Below, one piece after another: positions 6,950 to 16,111 of a stretch of DNA of 64,000 bases. Each line of letters opens with the position of its first letter. Within the stretch, counting starts at the first letter, position 1. The DNA is taken from assembly GCF_017377855.1 (NCBI RefSeq), contig NZ_JAFREP010000027.1, positions 104,896-168,895 of the forward strand. The letters are read 5' to 3'. The notes beneath the pieces are model-generated. The model was given only the letters and a program-made list of their open reading frames with translations, was not told where the DNA came from and did not search any database. Origin of the DNA: Acanthopleuribacter pedis. GTDB lineage: Bacteria > Acidobacteriota > Holophagae > Acanthopleuribacterales > Acanthopleuribacteraceae. A program made the position numbers and the translations under genes.

Positions 6950-9900
6950 CTATTCGATTTCAGCAACCAAATCGCCGGGATCAACTTGCTCACCCGCGCC
7001 CAGCGGTAAGTTCACAATCACACCCGACTTCGGCGCCACGATCAGGTTCAGCATCTTCATGGCCTCGGTTACCATCAACTTTTGGCCTTCTTTCACCTTC
7101 TCGCCTTTTTTCACCTTCAGCTCGGTGATCTTGCCGCTCATCGGGGCCGCCACATGGTTCGGCTGGTCGGGATCGGCTTTTAGCTTGGTTTTCCGCGTCA
7201 CACCCGTGGACTTGTCGAAGACCATCACGTTGCGTGCGCGACCGTTGAGCTCGAAGAAGAGTTCGCGCCGGCCGTTTTCATGGGGCTCCCCAAAGGCTAA
7301 CAGCTTCACAATCAGTGTTTTACCTGGCTCAATCTCAATGGCTTTTTCTTCGTCAAGTCCAAGACCGTAGAAGAAGGTCGGCGTATCCAACACCGACAAA
7401 TCCCCGTACTCGTTCACAAAGGTGACAAAGTCCACGAAGACCTGGGGGTACAACGCATAGGTCACCAACTCTTCATCACTGAAGGTGCGCCCAAATCGCT
7501 TTTCCAACTTGGCGGCCGCCGCTTCAAAATCAAAATCTTCCAGTAACTGGCCAGGCCGCACCGTGATCGCCGATTCGTCTTTAATCACGGCTTTCTGCAA
7601 ATCGGCGGGGAAACCACCGTCCGGCTGCCCCATCATGCCTTTCATCAAATTGACAAATGACTGAGGAAACGCCAAATCCTTGCCGCGTTGGATCACCAGT
7701 TCCGGGGTCAAATCGTTTTGAACCATAAACAACGCCATGTCGCCCACGGCCTTCGAGGAAGGGGTCACCTTAATCACCTGACCCAACATATCGTTGACCA
7801 CGCGGTACATGTCTTTGATTTCATTCCAGCGATGCCCCAATCCCAGCGAAATCGCCTGAGGCCGCAAGTTGGAATACTGGCCGCCGGGGATTTCGTGGCG
7901 ATACACCTCCGCGGTGCCCGCTTTGAGGCCACACTCAAAGGGCGCGTAAGCGACACGCGCCGTTTCCCAATAATCCGCCAATTGCTGCAAGTCACGGTTA
8001 GCCAGGCCGGTGTCGCGCGGGCCACCGTCCATCGCCGTGACCAGGGCGTTTAATGAAGGTTGCGAGGTCATCCCCGACATGGACGACAAAGCGGCGTCGA
8101 CAATGTCCACCCCGGCCTCGGCCGCGCGCAGCAAGGTAGCCACCCCGTTACCGCTGGTATCGTGGGTGTGCAAATGCACCGGAATTTGCAACGCGTTTTT
8201 CAGTGCATCCACCAAAATGGTTGCCGCCCTGGGCTTCAACAAACCGGCCATGTCTTTAATCGCCAAAATGTGGCAACCACATGCCTCAAGCTCTTTGGCC
8301 CGTTTGATGTAATAGTCCAAGTTGAATTTCACGCGTCGGTTATCGGAAATGTCGCCGGTATAACAAACCGCCGCCTCGGCGATTTTCCCCGTCGCGGCCA
8401 CGGCTTCAATCGAGGGTTTCATACTCTCGACCCAATTCAAACAATCGAAGATGCGGAACACATCCACGCCCTGCGCGGCCGAGTGTTGAATGAACTTATG
8501 CACCACGTTATCGGGATAGTTGGTGTAACCCACCGCATTACCGGAACGAATCAACATCTGCAACAGGTGACCGGGCATCAAACGACGCAAACGGCGCAGG
8601 CGTTCCCAGGGCGATTCGTGCAAAAAGCGCATGCTCACATCAAAAGTGGCGCCGCCCCACATTTCGAAGGAAAAGGCCTTATTCATCAAGTGAGTGGTCG
8701 CATGGGCGATGTTAAACATATCGTTGCCCCGTACCCGAGTGGCGAGCAGTGACTGGTGGGCATCCCGCATGGTGGTGTCGGTAATAAACAATTGTTTTTG
8801 TTCAAGTAACCATTTCGATAAGCCTTCGGCACCCTTTTCAGCGAACACCGCATAGGCTGGACTCACCGCCGCGGTCTCCTTCGGCACGGTGGGAATGATC
8901 GGGGTCTCGATGCGCGCGGGGATATCACTGACCTGAATGCCCTCGGCCCCGTTCACGCGCAGATCACCCAGGTAACGCAAGAGTTTGTTGGCGCGGTTTC
9001 GTTTTGGTTTGAACTGCATCAATTCGGGATGGTCGTCAATGAAACCCGTGTCCAGATCGCCCTTGCGGAAGCGCTCGTGATCGACCATATTCTCGAGAAA
9101 GGGCAAGTTGGTTTTGACGCCGCGGATGCGGAACTCGCGAATCGCGCGCAAGGCTTTGGTCACGGCCAAATCGTAATCCAAGGACCAGGTACAGAGTTTG
9201 GTCAGCAGCGAATCGTAGTGCGGTGTGATGACGGCACCCTCAAAACCATTTCCAGAATCAAGACGAATCCCAAAACCTTCGCCGGCGCGGAACGCGGTTA
9301 GTTTCCCGGTATCGGGCGCGAACTGATTGGCCGGGTCCTCGGACGTTATGCGAAGTTGGATCGCATAACCACTTTTCTTGACCTTGCTTTGGCTGGGGAT
9401 GCGGATGGTGTCGTGCTCGAGCGGGTAACCCTCGGCGATGCGAATTTGGGTCTGGACAATGTCGCGACCGGTGATGATCTCGGTGATGGTGTGCTCCACC
9501 TGCACGCGGGGGTTCACTTCAATAAAGTAATGGTTGCCGTCTTGATCCACCAAAAACTCAACGGTTCCGGCATTCACATAATTAACCTCTGCACAAATCG
9601 ACAGTGCATCCCGATACAATTTATCTTTAACACCTGGCTTTATACTCCGGGAGGGCGCGATTTCAATGACCTTTTGGTGGCGGCGTTGAATGGAACAATC
9701 GCGTTCGAACAGGTGAACCATGTTGCCGTAACGGTCGGCGATCACCTGAATCTCGATGTGTTTGGGTCGTTCCAGGTATTTTTCGATAAAAACTTTGGGT
9801 GAACCAAACGCCTTTTGGGCCTCGGAGCGGGAACGGGCGACGGCATCCAACAACTGTTCGCGATTATGCACGATGGTCATGCCGCGACCACCACCGCCGT

Positions 9901-10405
9901 GAGCCGCTTTAATGATGAGCGGGAAGCCGTGTTTTTTGGCGAACAGCAGCGCGTCTTGATCGTTTTTAACCGCTTTCTTGGTACCGGGAATCACGGGTAC
10001 CTTGGCGCGTTCGGCAATGGCCCGCGCCGAAACTTTATCGCCCAAGGCGTCCAACACTTCCGGGGGCGGTCCAATGAAGGTAATACCCGCCTCGGCACAG
10101 GCACGCGCCATGTCGGCGTTTTCGGACAAAAACCCGTAGCCGGGGTGAATGGCGTCGACACCTTTTTCCTTGGCCAAGGCCACAATGCCGGGAATGTCCA
10201 GGTAGGCGCCAACCGGCGACAATCCTTTGCCGATCAAGTAGGCTTCATCGGCCTTGTAACGGTGCAAACTGAGGCGATCTTCTTCGCTGTAAATGGCGAC
10301 GGTCTGAATACCCAGCTCGGTACAAGCACGGAAAATACGAATGGCGATCTCAGAACGATTGGCGACAAGAATCTTTTTAAACTGGCTGATTTGGTGTTCA
10401 GACAT
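6950..10405 (-). CDS. pyc: Pyruvate carboxylase
   Basis: A full-length single-chain biotin enzyme (1151 aa) that makes oxaloacetate from pyruvate, bicarbonate and ATP to refill the TCA cycle. The order is biotin carboxylase (about 1-460, with KILVANRSEIAIRIFRA and the ATP-grasp loop HGGGGRGM near 170), carboxyltransferase TIM barrel (about 530-830, with TTMRDAHQSLLATRVR and the HTHDTSGN metal site), the conserved PYC linker, and a C-terminal biotinyl domain (about 1080-1151). The biotin-accepting Lys is in TEAMKM at about residue 1117. ATG start at 10405 with GGGG 6-7 nt upstream. It is monocistronic, ending in a clear terminator. No defects seen. Confidence 0.97.
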   Translation of the reverse strand: MSEHQISQFKKILVANRSEIAIRIFRACTELGIQTVAIYSEEDRLSLHRYKADEAYLIGKGLSPVGAYLDIPGIVALAKEKGVDAIHPGYGFLSENADMARACAEAGITFIGPPPEVLDALGDKVSARAIAERAKVPVIPGTKKAVKNDQDALLFAKKHGFPLIIKAAHGGGGRGMTIVHNREQLLDAVARSRSEAQKAFGSPKVFIEKYLERPKHIEIQVIADRYGNMVHLFERDCSIQRRHQKVIEIAPSRSIKPGVKDKLYRDALSICAEVNYVNAGTVEFLVDQDGNHYFIEVNPRVQVEHTITEIITGRDIVQTQIRIAEGYPLEHDTIRIPSQSKVKKSGYAIQLRITSEDPANQFAPDTGKLTAFRAGEGFGIRLDSGNGFEGAVITPHYDSLLTKLCTWSLDYDLAVTKALRAIREFRIRGVKTNLPFLENMVDHERFRKGDLDTGFIDDHPELMQFKPKRNRANKLLRYLGDLRVNGAEGIQVSDIPARIETPIIPTVPKETAAVSPAYAVFAEKGAEGLSKWLLEQKQLFITDTTMRDAHQSLLATRVRGNDMFNIAHATTHLMNKAFSFEMWGGATFDVSMRFLHESPWERLRRLRRLMPGHLLQMLIRSGNAVGYTNYPDNVVHKFIQHSAAQGVDVFRIFDCLNWVESMKPSIEAVAATGKIAEAAVCYTGDISDNRRVKFNLDYYIKRAKELEACGCHILAIKDMAGLLKPRAATILVDALKNALQIPVHLHTHDTSGNGVATLLRAAEAGVDIVDAALSSMSGMTSQPSLNALVTAMDGGPRDTGLANRDLQQLADYWETARVAYAPFECGLKAGTAEVYRHEIPGGQYSNLRPQAISLGLGHRWNEIKDMYRVVNDMLGQVIKVTPSSKAVGDMALFMVQNDLTPELVIQRGKDLAFPQSFVNLMKGMMGQPDGGFPADLQKAVIKDESAITVRPGQLLEDFDFEAAAAKLEKRFGRTFSDEELVTYALYPQVFVDFVTFVNEYGDLSVLDTPTFFYGLGLDEEKAIEIEPGKTLIVKLLAFGEPHENGRRELFFELNGRARNVMVFDKSTGVTRKTKLKADPDQPNHVAAPMSGKITELKVKKGEKVKEGQKLMVTEAMKMLNLIVAPKSGVIVNLPLGAGEQVDPGDLVAEIE

Positions 10406-10918
10406 GGCATACCCCGCAATTGAGATGAACGATCAGAAATGAGCAACCAGGCCCATCGTGGAAAAGGCAGCAACAAAAAAACGATGTGAATCAAGAACAC
10501 ACGATTCTAGCACGCATGGAAAAAAGCGGGGTTGCAATGGTGCCAACATGCGGCATGGATGTTTTGAATGGGGGTGATTTGGCTTTGGCGTCGGGCGTTG
10601 CTTGGGTTTTCAGCCGTTTTACGGGGTTGCCGCCCTGTGCCAACCCTGCCCGGAACGCTCGGTGAAACGCCAACCTCGCCGACGCGCCTGCATTGCTTAC
10701 CAAGGATTCTGCTACTAAGCCTTGTGGGAAATACGGGCCTGGCCCCCATCGATTCAGCGACCTTGAGCGAGGGTAATGACAGCGTGCAGCATCCGCGTTT
10801 TTTGGTAAATTGCATGCACAGCACGGCGCGGGTGGGCCATAATGGGCGCCGCCTTTCTTTTTGGCGTTCCTCGTTTGAACCGACGGGGGCACACCTCGTA
10901 AACAGGGAGACACATGCA
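10406..10918. other. Intergenic region with a short repeat relic
   Basis: A 513-bp divergent gap between pyc and ywbE. Around 10691-10740 it contains a diverged short copy (E) of the dispersed element (ACCAAGGATTCTGCTACTAAG then CCTTGTGGGAAATACGGGCC). No convincing small gene; open frames here lack coding character. Confidence 0.5.
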
Positions 10919-11137
10919 ATGAGTGGACAAAACCGGGACGAAATTCGAATAGGTTTGCGGGTGGCGATTGTGCTGAAAAAAGACCAGCGAAGCGGTCGGC
11001 TAACCCATGGCGTCGTAAAGGACATCCTCACCAAATCCCCGTTCCATCCCCACGGGATCAAGGTTCGTCTTAGCGACGGACAGGTAGGCCGCGTGAAAAG
11101 CGTGGAAGGCGATCCCGACTTCCAATTCGCGACCTAA
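10919..11137 (+). CDS. ywbE: YwbE family protein (DUF2196)
   Basis: A 72-aa protein matching the YwbE family nearly end to end: RIGLRVAIVLKKDQRSGRLT, KDILTKSPFHPHGIKVRL, DGQVGRV. The fold is small and beta-rich, and the cellular role is unknown. The ATG at 10919 is chosen because AGGGAG lies 8 nt upstream and the family starts here; the frame is open much further upstream, but those residues do not resemble the family. It is followed by the UvrA-like gene after 54 nt, possibly in one transcript. Confidence 0.9.
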   Translation: MSGQNRDEIRIGLRVAIVLKKDQRSGRLTHGVVKDILTKSPFHPHGIKVRLSDGQVGRVKSVEGDPDFQFAT

Positions 11138-11191
11138 GTCCTCACCACCCATTGGGTAACCTTTGTTTGATCTCGCCACAGGGAGCGTGCC

Positions 11192-14100
11192 ATGAACCGA
11201 ACCATTCGCCTGCGCGGTGTCGCCGAACACAACCTCCGCGACATCGACGTGGATATCCCCTTCCACGCCCTGACCGTGATTACCGGCGTCTCCGGTTCGG
11301 GAAAATCTTCGCTGGCCTTCGACACGCTTCTGCGCGAGGGTCAACGACGCTTTCTCATGCATCAATCGACCCATTTCCACAAGTTCATGGGCCGCATGAG
11401 TACCCCTGATGTGGGGTCGGTCGAAGGATTGCCCCCGGCCATCGCGGTCGCGCAATTCACGGCCCGCGGTGGTGCAGGCTCCACGGTGGGTACCTTAACC
11501 GAAATCTACGACAACCTGCGCCTGCTCTTCGCACGTTTGGGCGAGGCGCCGCCAAATAGCGACCAACCCCTAACCCGATCCTTGTTTTCTTTTAACACGC
11601 CCGTCGGCGCCTGTCCCGACTGCCGCGGCACCGGTCACCAAGACCGGGTTGACCCGCAACTGCTGATTGCCGATCCCGCCAAAACCCTGCGCCAAGGCGC
11701 TTTGGTTCCCACCCTGAAACGTGGCTATATCGTTTATTCTCAAGTTACCATGGCCGTCCTCGACCAGGTCTGCCGCGTCCATGATTTCGACGTGGACACC
11801 CCGTGGCAAGCACTCACCAAAGCACAGCAGGACGTGGTCTTTTACGGCTCGGAACGCATCAAGATCCCCTTTGGAAAGCATTCACTTGAGTCACGACTCA
11901 AATGGTCGGGCATTACCGCGAAACCGCGCGAGGAAGGGTACTACAAAGGCATCGTTCGGGTGATCAATGAGATTTTGACCCGAGATCGCAACCCCAATGC
12001 ACTGCGTTTCGCCCGCTCCAAACCCTGTAACGCCTGCGGCGGAAGCCGCTTGTGTGAAGCAGCGCGCGGGGTGCGGGTCGCGGGTCGCACCATCGCCGAT
12101 CTCAGCCGCCTTTCCATCAGCGCCTTGGGCGACTTTTTCAGAACCATCCGCGAGGAAGGCGGCGTCGCGGCACGAACCGCCGAGGACGCGCTGCGCCGCA
12201 TCGATTGTTTGGAAGAATTAGGTCTTGGCTACTTACCCTTGGAACGGAACGCCGCCGGTTTGTCGGGTGGCGAATCCCAGCGCATCAAAACAGCCATTCA
12301 AGCCGCTCAGCCCCGCGAGGGCCTGCTCTATGTTCTGGACGAACCCGGCATGGGCCTGCACCAACAGGATCAAGCGAAACTCCTCAAGGTTCTGCTGCGG
12401 TTGCGTGACCAAGGCAACGCGGTGGTCGCGGTAAGTCACGAAGCACTGCTCATGCGCCATGCGGATTACCTGATCGATATGGGACCGGGGCCGGGTCAAG
12501 CAGGCGGTCGCTTGCTCTACCAAGGCCCGCCCGACCCGGATCTTCTGCCCGCCGAAAGCCCGACGGGCGTCTACCTGCGCGGCGAGTGCACGGTCCCCAC
12601 CCCCAAGCGGCGTCAAGGCCGCGGTTTGCTTACCGTCAAAGGCGCCTCGGCACGCAATCTCAAGAACATCGACGTCTGGTTTCGAAAAGGCGCGCTCAAC
12701 GCGGTCACCGGGGTTTCCGGCGCGGGCAAGTCCTCCCTGGTCCACGAAATACTGGCTAAAGCTCTGTGTGACAAATCCGACACAACCCTCGTTAAGTCAG
12801 AATCTTATCAAGCCATTGAAGGGGCGGATTTCGACAAGGTCATTGTGGTGGACCAATCCCCGATCGGCCGGAGCCCACGCAGTAACCCGGCAACCTATGT
12901 CAAATTCTTCGATCCCATTCGCATCTTGATGGCGGAGCAGGACGAGGCCAAGCGCCGGGGTTGGACCAAAAGTCGCTTCTCATTCAATCTCAAGGGCGGT
13001 GCCTGCGCGGAATGCAGCGGGTCGGGCGTCTATGAGATCGGCATGCATTTCTTGGAAAACGTCTCGGTGCCCTGCCCTAGCTGTGAGGGCCGCCGATTTA
13101 ACGCCGAAACCCTGGAAGTCGCCTACAAGGGAAAAAACATCCGCCAAATCCTCGATCTCTCCGTCGACGAGGCACGCACCTTTTTCACGGACCAGAAAAA
13201 GATCGCCCCTCCCCTGCGCGCCATGGCCCAAATCGGCCTCGGTTACCTGACCCTCGGTCAAGCGGCGACCACGCTCTCCGGGGGCGAGGCCCAGCGTATC
13301 AAGCTGGCTTCCGAACTCGCGCGCCCTGCTGGAACACACACACTTTACCTCTTGGATGAACCAACCTCGGGTCTTCATCCCCACGACATTACGCGCCTGC
13401 TCGAGGCGCTGAACGGCCTGATTGAAAAGGGCCATACGATCATTCTGGTGGAACACCATCCCGACCTACTTCGCCGCGTGGATCATATCGTCGACCTCGG
13501 GCCGGGTAGCGGCGCCGAAGGGGGCCGGCTAACCGCCCAGGGAACCCCGGAAGAAATCGCCGACGAACAGGGCTCCCCCACCGCGCGGCTCCTCGCGCGG
13601 ATGTTGCAGGGCAACCCGCTACCAGACATCAAAAAACAGCCCCCCCGTCCACCGGACACCAGCCTTCGGATTCGCGGTGCACGAACCCATAACTTAAAAA
13701 ATGTGTCCCTGGACATCCCCCATGGGCAACTCACGGTGGTGACGGGGGTTTCCGGCAGTGGCAAATCATCACTTCTGTTCGATACCATCGCGGCGGAAGG
13801 TCGGCGGCGCTTCATCCAATCGCTCTCAAGCCAAACACGAGCGGTGTTAGCCCAAGGCGCCGACATCGAGGTCGACACCCTTACCGGACTGCCGCCAACC
13901 CTCGCGGTGGCCGGTCGCTCAAAATTCCAAACCCCGCGCACAACGGTTGCCACCATCACCGGCATCGATCCCTTGCTCAGGCTGCTTTGGAGCAGGGCCG
14001 GCGCCTACCCCGAGCCATCCGGCAGCGGCGAAAAAAAACCGATTCTCACCGCCTCCCTCTTCTCCGCCAACCGTCAGGAGGGCATGTGTCCCGACTGTAA

Positions 14101-16081
14101 GGGATTGGGTTTTCGCCGCGTGGCCGATCCTGAGAAGTTAATCACCGACCCGGCGCGGGCGCTCACCGACGGCGCCATGGCCGGCGAAAAAATCGGCCGG
14201 TTTTACGGTGATCCATCGGGGCGGCATGTCGCGATTCTCAAGGCGGTCGGTCAAGGTCACGGAATTGACTTTGAACAACCCTGGCAGCAATTGGACGATG
14301 CGGCACGTCGCATCGCCATGTGGGGAACAGGCCCGGAAATCCACCAGGTCACCTGGGCCTTCAAGCGAGGCACACGCACCGGCACCCACGATCTCGAAAC
14401 CCCCTGGCAGGGCTTCGCGGCCTTGATTACAGAAGAATACGACCGCACCCACGGTGATCCCAAAGGCAAAGCCATGGCGCATTTGCTCCGCGATCAAACC
14501 TGCGTCCCGTGCAACGGCCGACGGCTGAACCCGACCGCCTGTCGCGTCCAAGTCGCGGGTGCCGCTTTACCGGAAATCGCCGCACAATCGGTTGACGCCT
14601 GTCGCCGCCGGTTTGAAGCAATGCGCGCCACGCTGGAGGGTGCCGCCGGTGAAGTCGCCGCGGCCACCATCCCCAAAATCATCGCCCGCCTGGACGCGCT
14701 TGCCGCGTTGGGTTTGGGTTACCTTTCTCTTGATCGCCGCGGCACCACCTTATCCGCGGGCGAAAGCCGTCGCGTCCGGCTGGCCGCGCTTCTTTACGGG
14801 GGTTTGAGCGGAATTACCACCATTTTGGACGAACCCACCTTGGGGCTTCATGCCTGTGACATCGCGAGTCTCTGCGAAAAATTAAAATTGCTGCGCGACA
14901 ACGGAAACACCATTCTGGTGGCGGAACACCACCCCGACCTGATCAAGGCAGCCGATTATTTGATAGAACTCGGGCCGGGGCCGGGCGAAGCAGGCGGTGA
15001 ACTGACCGCGTGCGGTCCTCGCGAGAAGGTACTGGCCGACAACAACTTCCTCACCGGCGCTTATTTGCGAAACCCATCCCAGATCGCCCTTCCCCGCCAG
15101 AGACGCCGCGGCGGCCCAGCGATCACCATTCGCGGCGCGCGCGCCAACAACCTGCGCGATGTTTCCCTTGATCTCCCAACCGGCAACCTCATCGCGCTCA
15201 CCGGCGTCTCCGGCAGCGGGAAAAGCAGCTTGTTGTTGGACGTTTTGGCCGCCTCCGTCACCTCGGGACAGCCGCGTCACTGCGACGCCGTCAGCGGACA
15301 CGATTCCTTCCGCCAAACCTTTTACTTCACGAGTGAACTCGGAACCATCGCCCGCACAAACTCAGTTATTGAAACCCTCGGCCTGTTCGAACTTTTACGG
15401 ACCTTGCTTGCAAAAAGTGATGGAGCGCGCCGTTTGGGCCTAAAAAAGGCCCATTTCTCGCCACATGGCAAACAGGGCCGTTGCCCGCAATGCAAAGGCG
15501 AAGGCAGACAACGCATCGCCATGGATTTTTTGGAAGATGTCACCTACGACTGCGAGCCCTGTGGGGGTTCGGGATACCAACCCGAGGTCGCCGCTTTCCG
15601 CTACCGGGGAAAAAGCATCCCCGAAATGCTCGACTTAACGCTCGCGGCAGCCGCCGTTTGGTTCGCGGAAACCCCCTTGGGCGACGCGTTCAACGAACTG
15701 GCGCAAACCGGAATTGAATACCTGCGTTTAGGCCAAAAAACCGCGGCCCTTTCGGGCGGCGAACGCAACCGACTCCACCTCGCCGGCGCATTACGGCAAA
15801 CGGAAGCACCCAGCTTGTTCCTGCTCGACGAACCGGGCGCGGGCCTTCATTTCCGCGATCTGCAACGGTTGCGCACCCTCTTCGACCAACTGCTGGACGC
15901 GGGTCATACGCTTGTGATCAGCGAACATCGTCCCCACCTGATCAAATTGGCGGACCACATCATCGAGCTCGGACCGGGCGCGGGCGAGGCGGGCGGACAG
16001 GTTATTTTTAGCGGGACACCGGAACAGATCGCGGCAAAACCCGATTCTAAAACAGGCGCCGCGCTCAAACCCTATCTATAA
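11192..16081 (+). CDS. Double-length UvrA-like ABC ATPase (four NBDs)
   Basis: A 1629-aa protein, about twice the size of a UvrA2-type protein. It reads as two fused UvrA-like halves. Walker A motifs GVSGSGKSS, GVSGAGKSS, GVSGSGKSS and GVSGSGKSS lie near residues 32, 507, 852 and 1338; ABC signatures LSGGESQ, LSGGEAQ, LSAGESR and LSGGERN lie near 357, 695, 1187 and 1520; each is followed by a Walker B (LDEPG or LDEPT). Zn-binding CxxC pairs typical of UvrA (CPDCRGTG, CPSCEG, CPDCKGLG, CPQCKGEG) precede the signatures. UvrA dimers normally bring together four NBDs, so this chain may act as a built-in dimer. UvrA2 relatives are linked to DNA damage tolerance and antibiotic resistance. It need not be the canonical UvrA. 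ATG start at 11192 with AGGGAG upstream. Confidence 0.9.
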   Translation: MNRTIRLRGVAEHNLRDIDVDIPFHALTVITGVSGSGKSSLAFDTLLREGQRRFLMHQSTHFHKFMGRMSTPDVGSVEGLPPAIAVAQFTARGGAGSTVGTLTEIYDNLRLLFARLGEAPPNSDQPLTRSLFSFNTPVGACPDCRGTGHQDRVDPQLLIADPAKTLRQGALVPTLKRGYIVYSQVTMAVLDQVCRVHDFDVDTPWQALTKAQQDVVFYGSERIKIPFGKHSLESRLKWSGITAKPREEGYYKGIVRVINEILTRDRNPNALRFARSKPCNACGGSRLCEAARGVRVAGRTIADLSRLSISALGDFFRTIREEGGVAARTAEDALRRIDCLEELGLGYLPLERNAAGLSGGESQRIKTAIQAAQPREGLLYVLDEPGMGLHQQDQAKLLKVLLRLRDQGNAVVAVSHEALLMRHADYLIDMGPGPGQAGGRLLYQGPPDPDLLPAESPTGVYLRGECTVPTPKRRQGRGLLTVKGASARNLKNIDVWFRKGALNAVTGVSGAGKSSLVHEILAKALCDKSDTTLVKSESYQAIEGADFDKVIVVDQSPIGRSPRSNPATYVKFFDPIRILMAEQDEAKRRGWTKSRFSFNLKGGACAECSGSGVYEIGMHFLENVSVPCPSCEGRRFNAETLEVAYKGKNIRQILDLSVDEARTFFTDQKKIAPPLRAMAQIGLGYLTLGQAATTLSGGEAQRIKLASELARPAGTHTLYLLDEPTSGLHPHDITRLLEALNGLIEKGHTIILVEHHPDLLRRVDHIVDLGPGSGAEGGRLTAQGTPEEIADEQGSPTARLLARMLQGNPLPDIKKQPPRPPDTSLRIRGARTHNLKNVSLDIPHGQLTVVTGVSGSGKSSLLFDTIAAEGRRRFIQSLSSQTRAVLAQGADIEVDTLTGLPPTLAVAGRSKFQTPRTTVATITGIDPLLRLLWSRAGAYPEPSGSGEKKPILTASLFSANRQEGMCPDCKGLGFRRVADPEKLITDPARALTDGAMAGEKIGRFYGDPSGRHVAILKAVGQGHGIDFEQPWQQLDDAARRIAMWGTGPEIHQVTWAFKRGTRTGTHDLETPWQGFAALITEEYDRTHGDPKGKAMAHLLRDQTCVPCNGRRLNPTACRVQVAGAALPEIAAQSVDACRRRFEAMRATLEGAAGEVAAATIPKIIARLDALAALGLGYLSLDRRGTTLSAGESRRVRLAALLYGGLSGITTILDEPTLGLHACDIASLCEKLKLLRDNGNTILVAEHHPDLIKAADYLIELGPGPGEAGGELTACGPREKVLADNNFLTGAYLRNPSQIALPRQRRRGGPAITIRGARANNLRDVSLDLPTGNLIALTGVSGSGKSSLLLDVLAASVTSGQPRHCDAVSGHDSFRQTFYFTSELGTIARTNSVIETLGLFELLRTLLAKSDGARRLGLKKAHFSPHGKQGRCPQCKGEGRQRIAMDFLEDVTYDCEPCGGSGYQPEVAAFRYRGKSIPEMLDLTLAAAAVWFAETPLGDAFNELAQTGIEYLRLGQKTAALSGGERNRLHLAGALRQTEAPSLFLLDEPGAGLHFRDLQRLRTLFDQLLDAGHTLVISEHRPHLIKLADHIIELGPGAGEAGGQVIFSGTPEQIAAKPDSKTGAALKPYL

Positions 16082-16111
16082 AAATCAAGGGGCTGGGAGC
16101 GGCCCAAGCGC

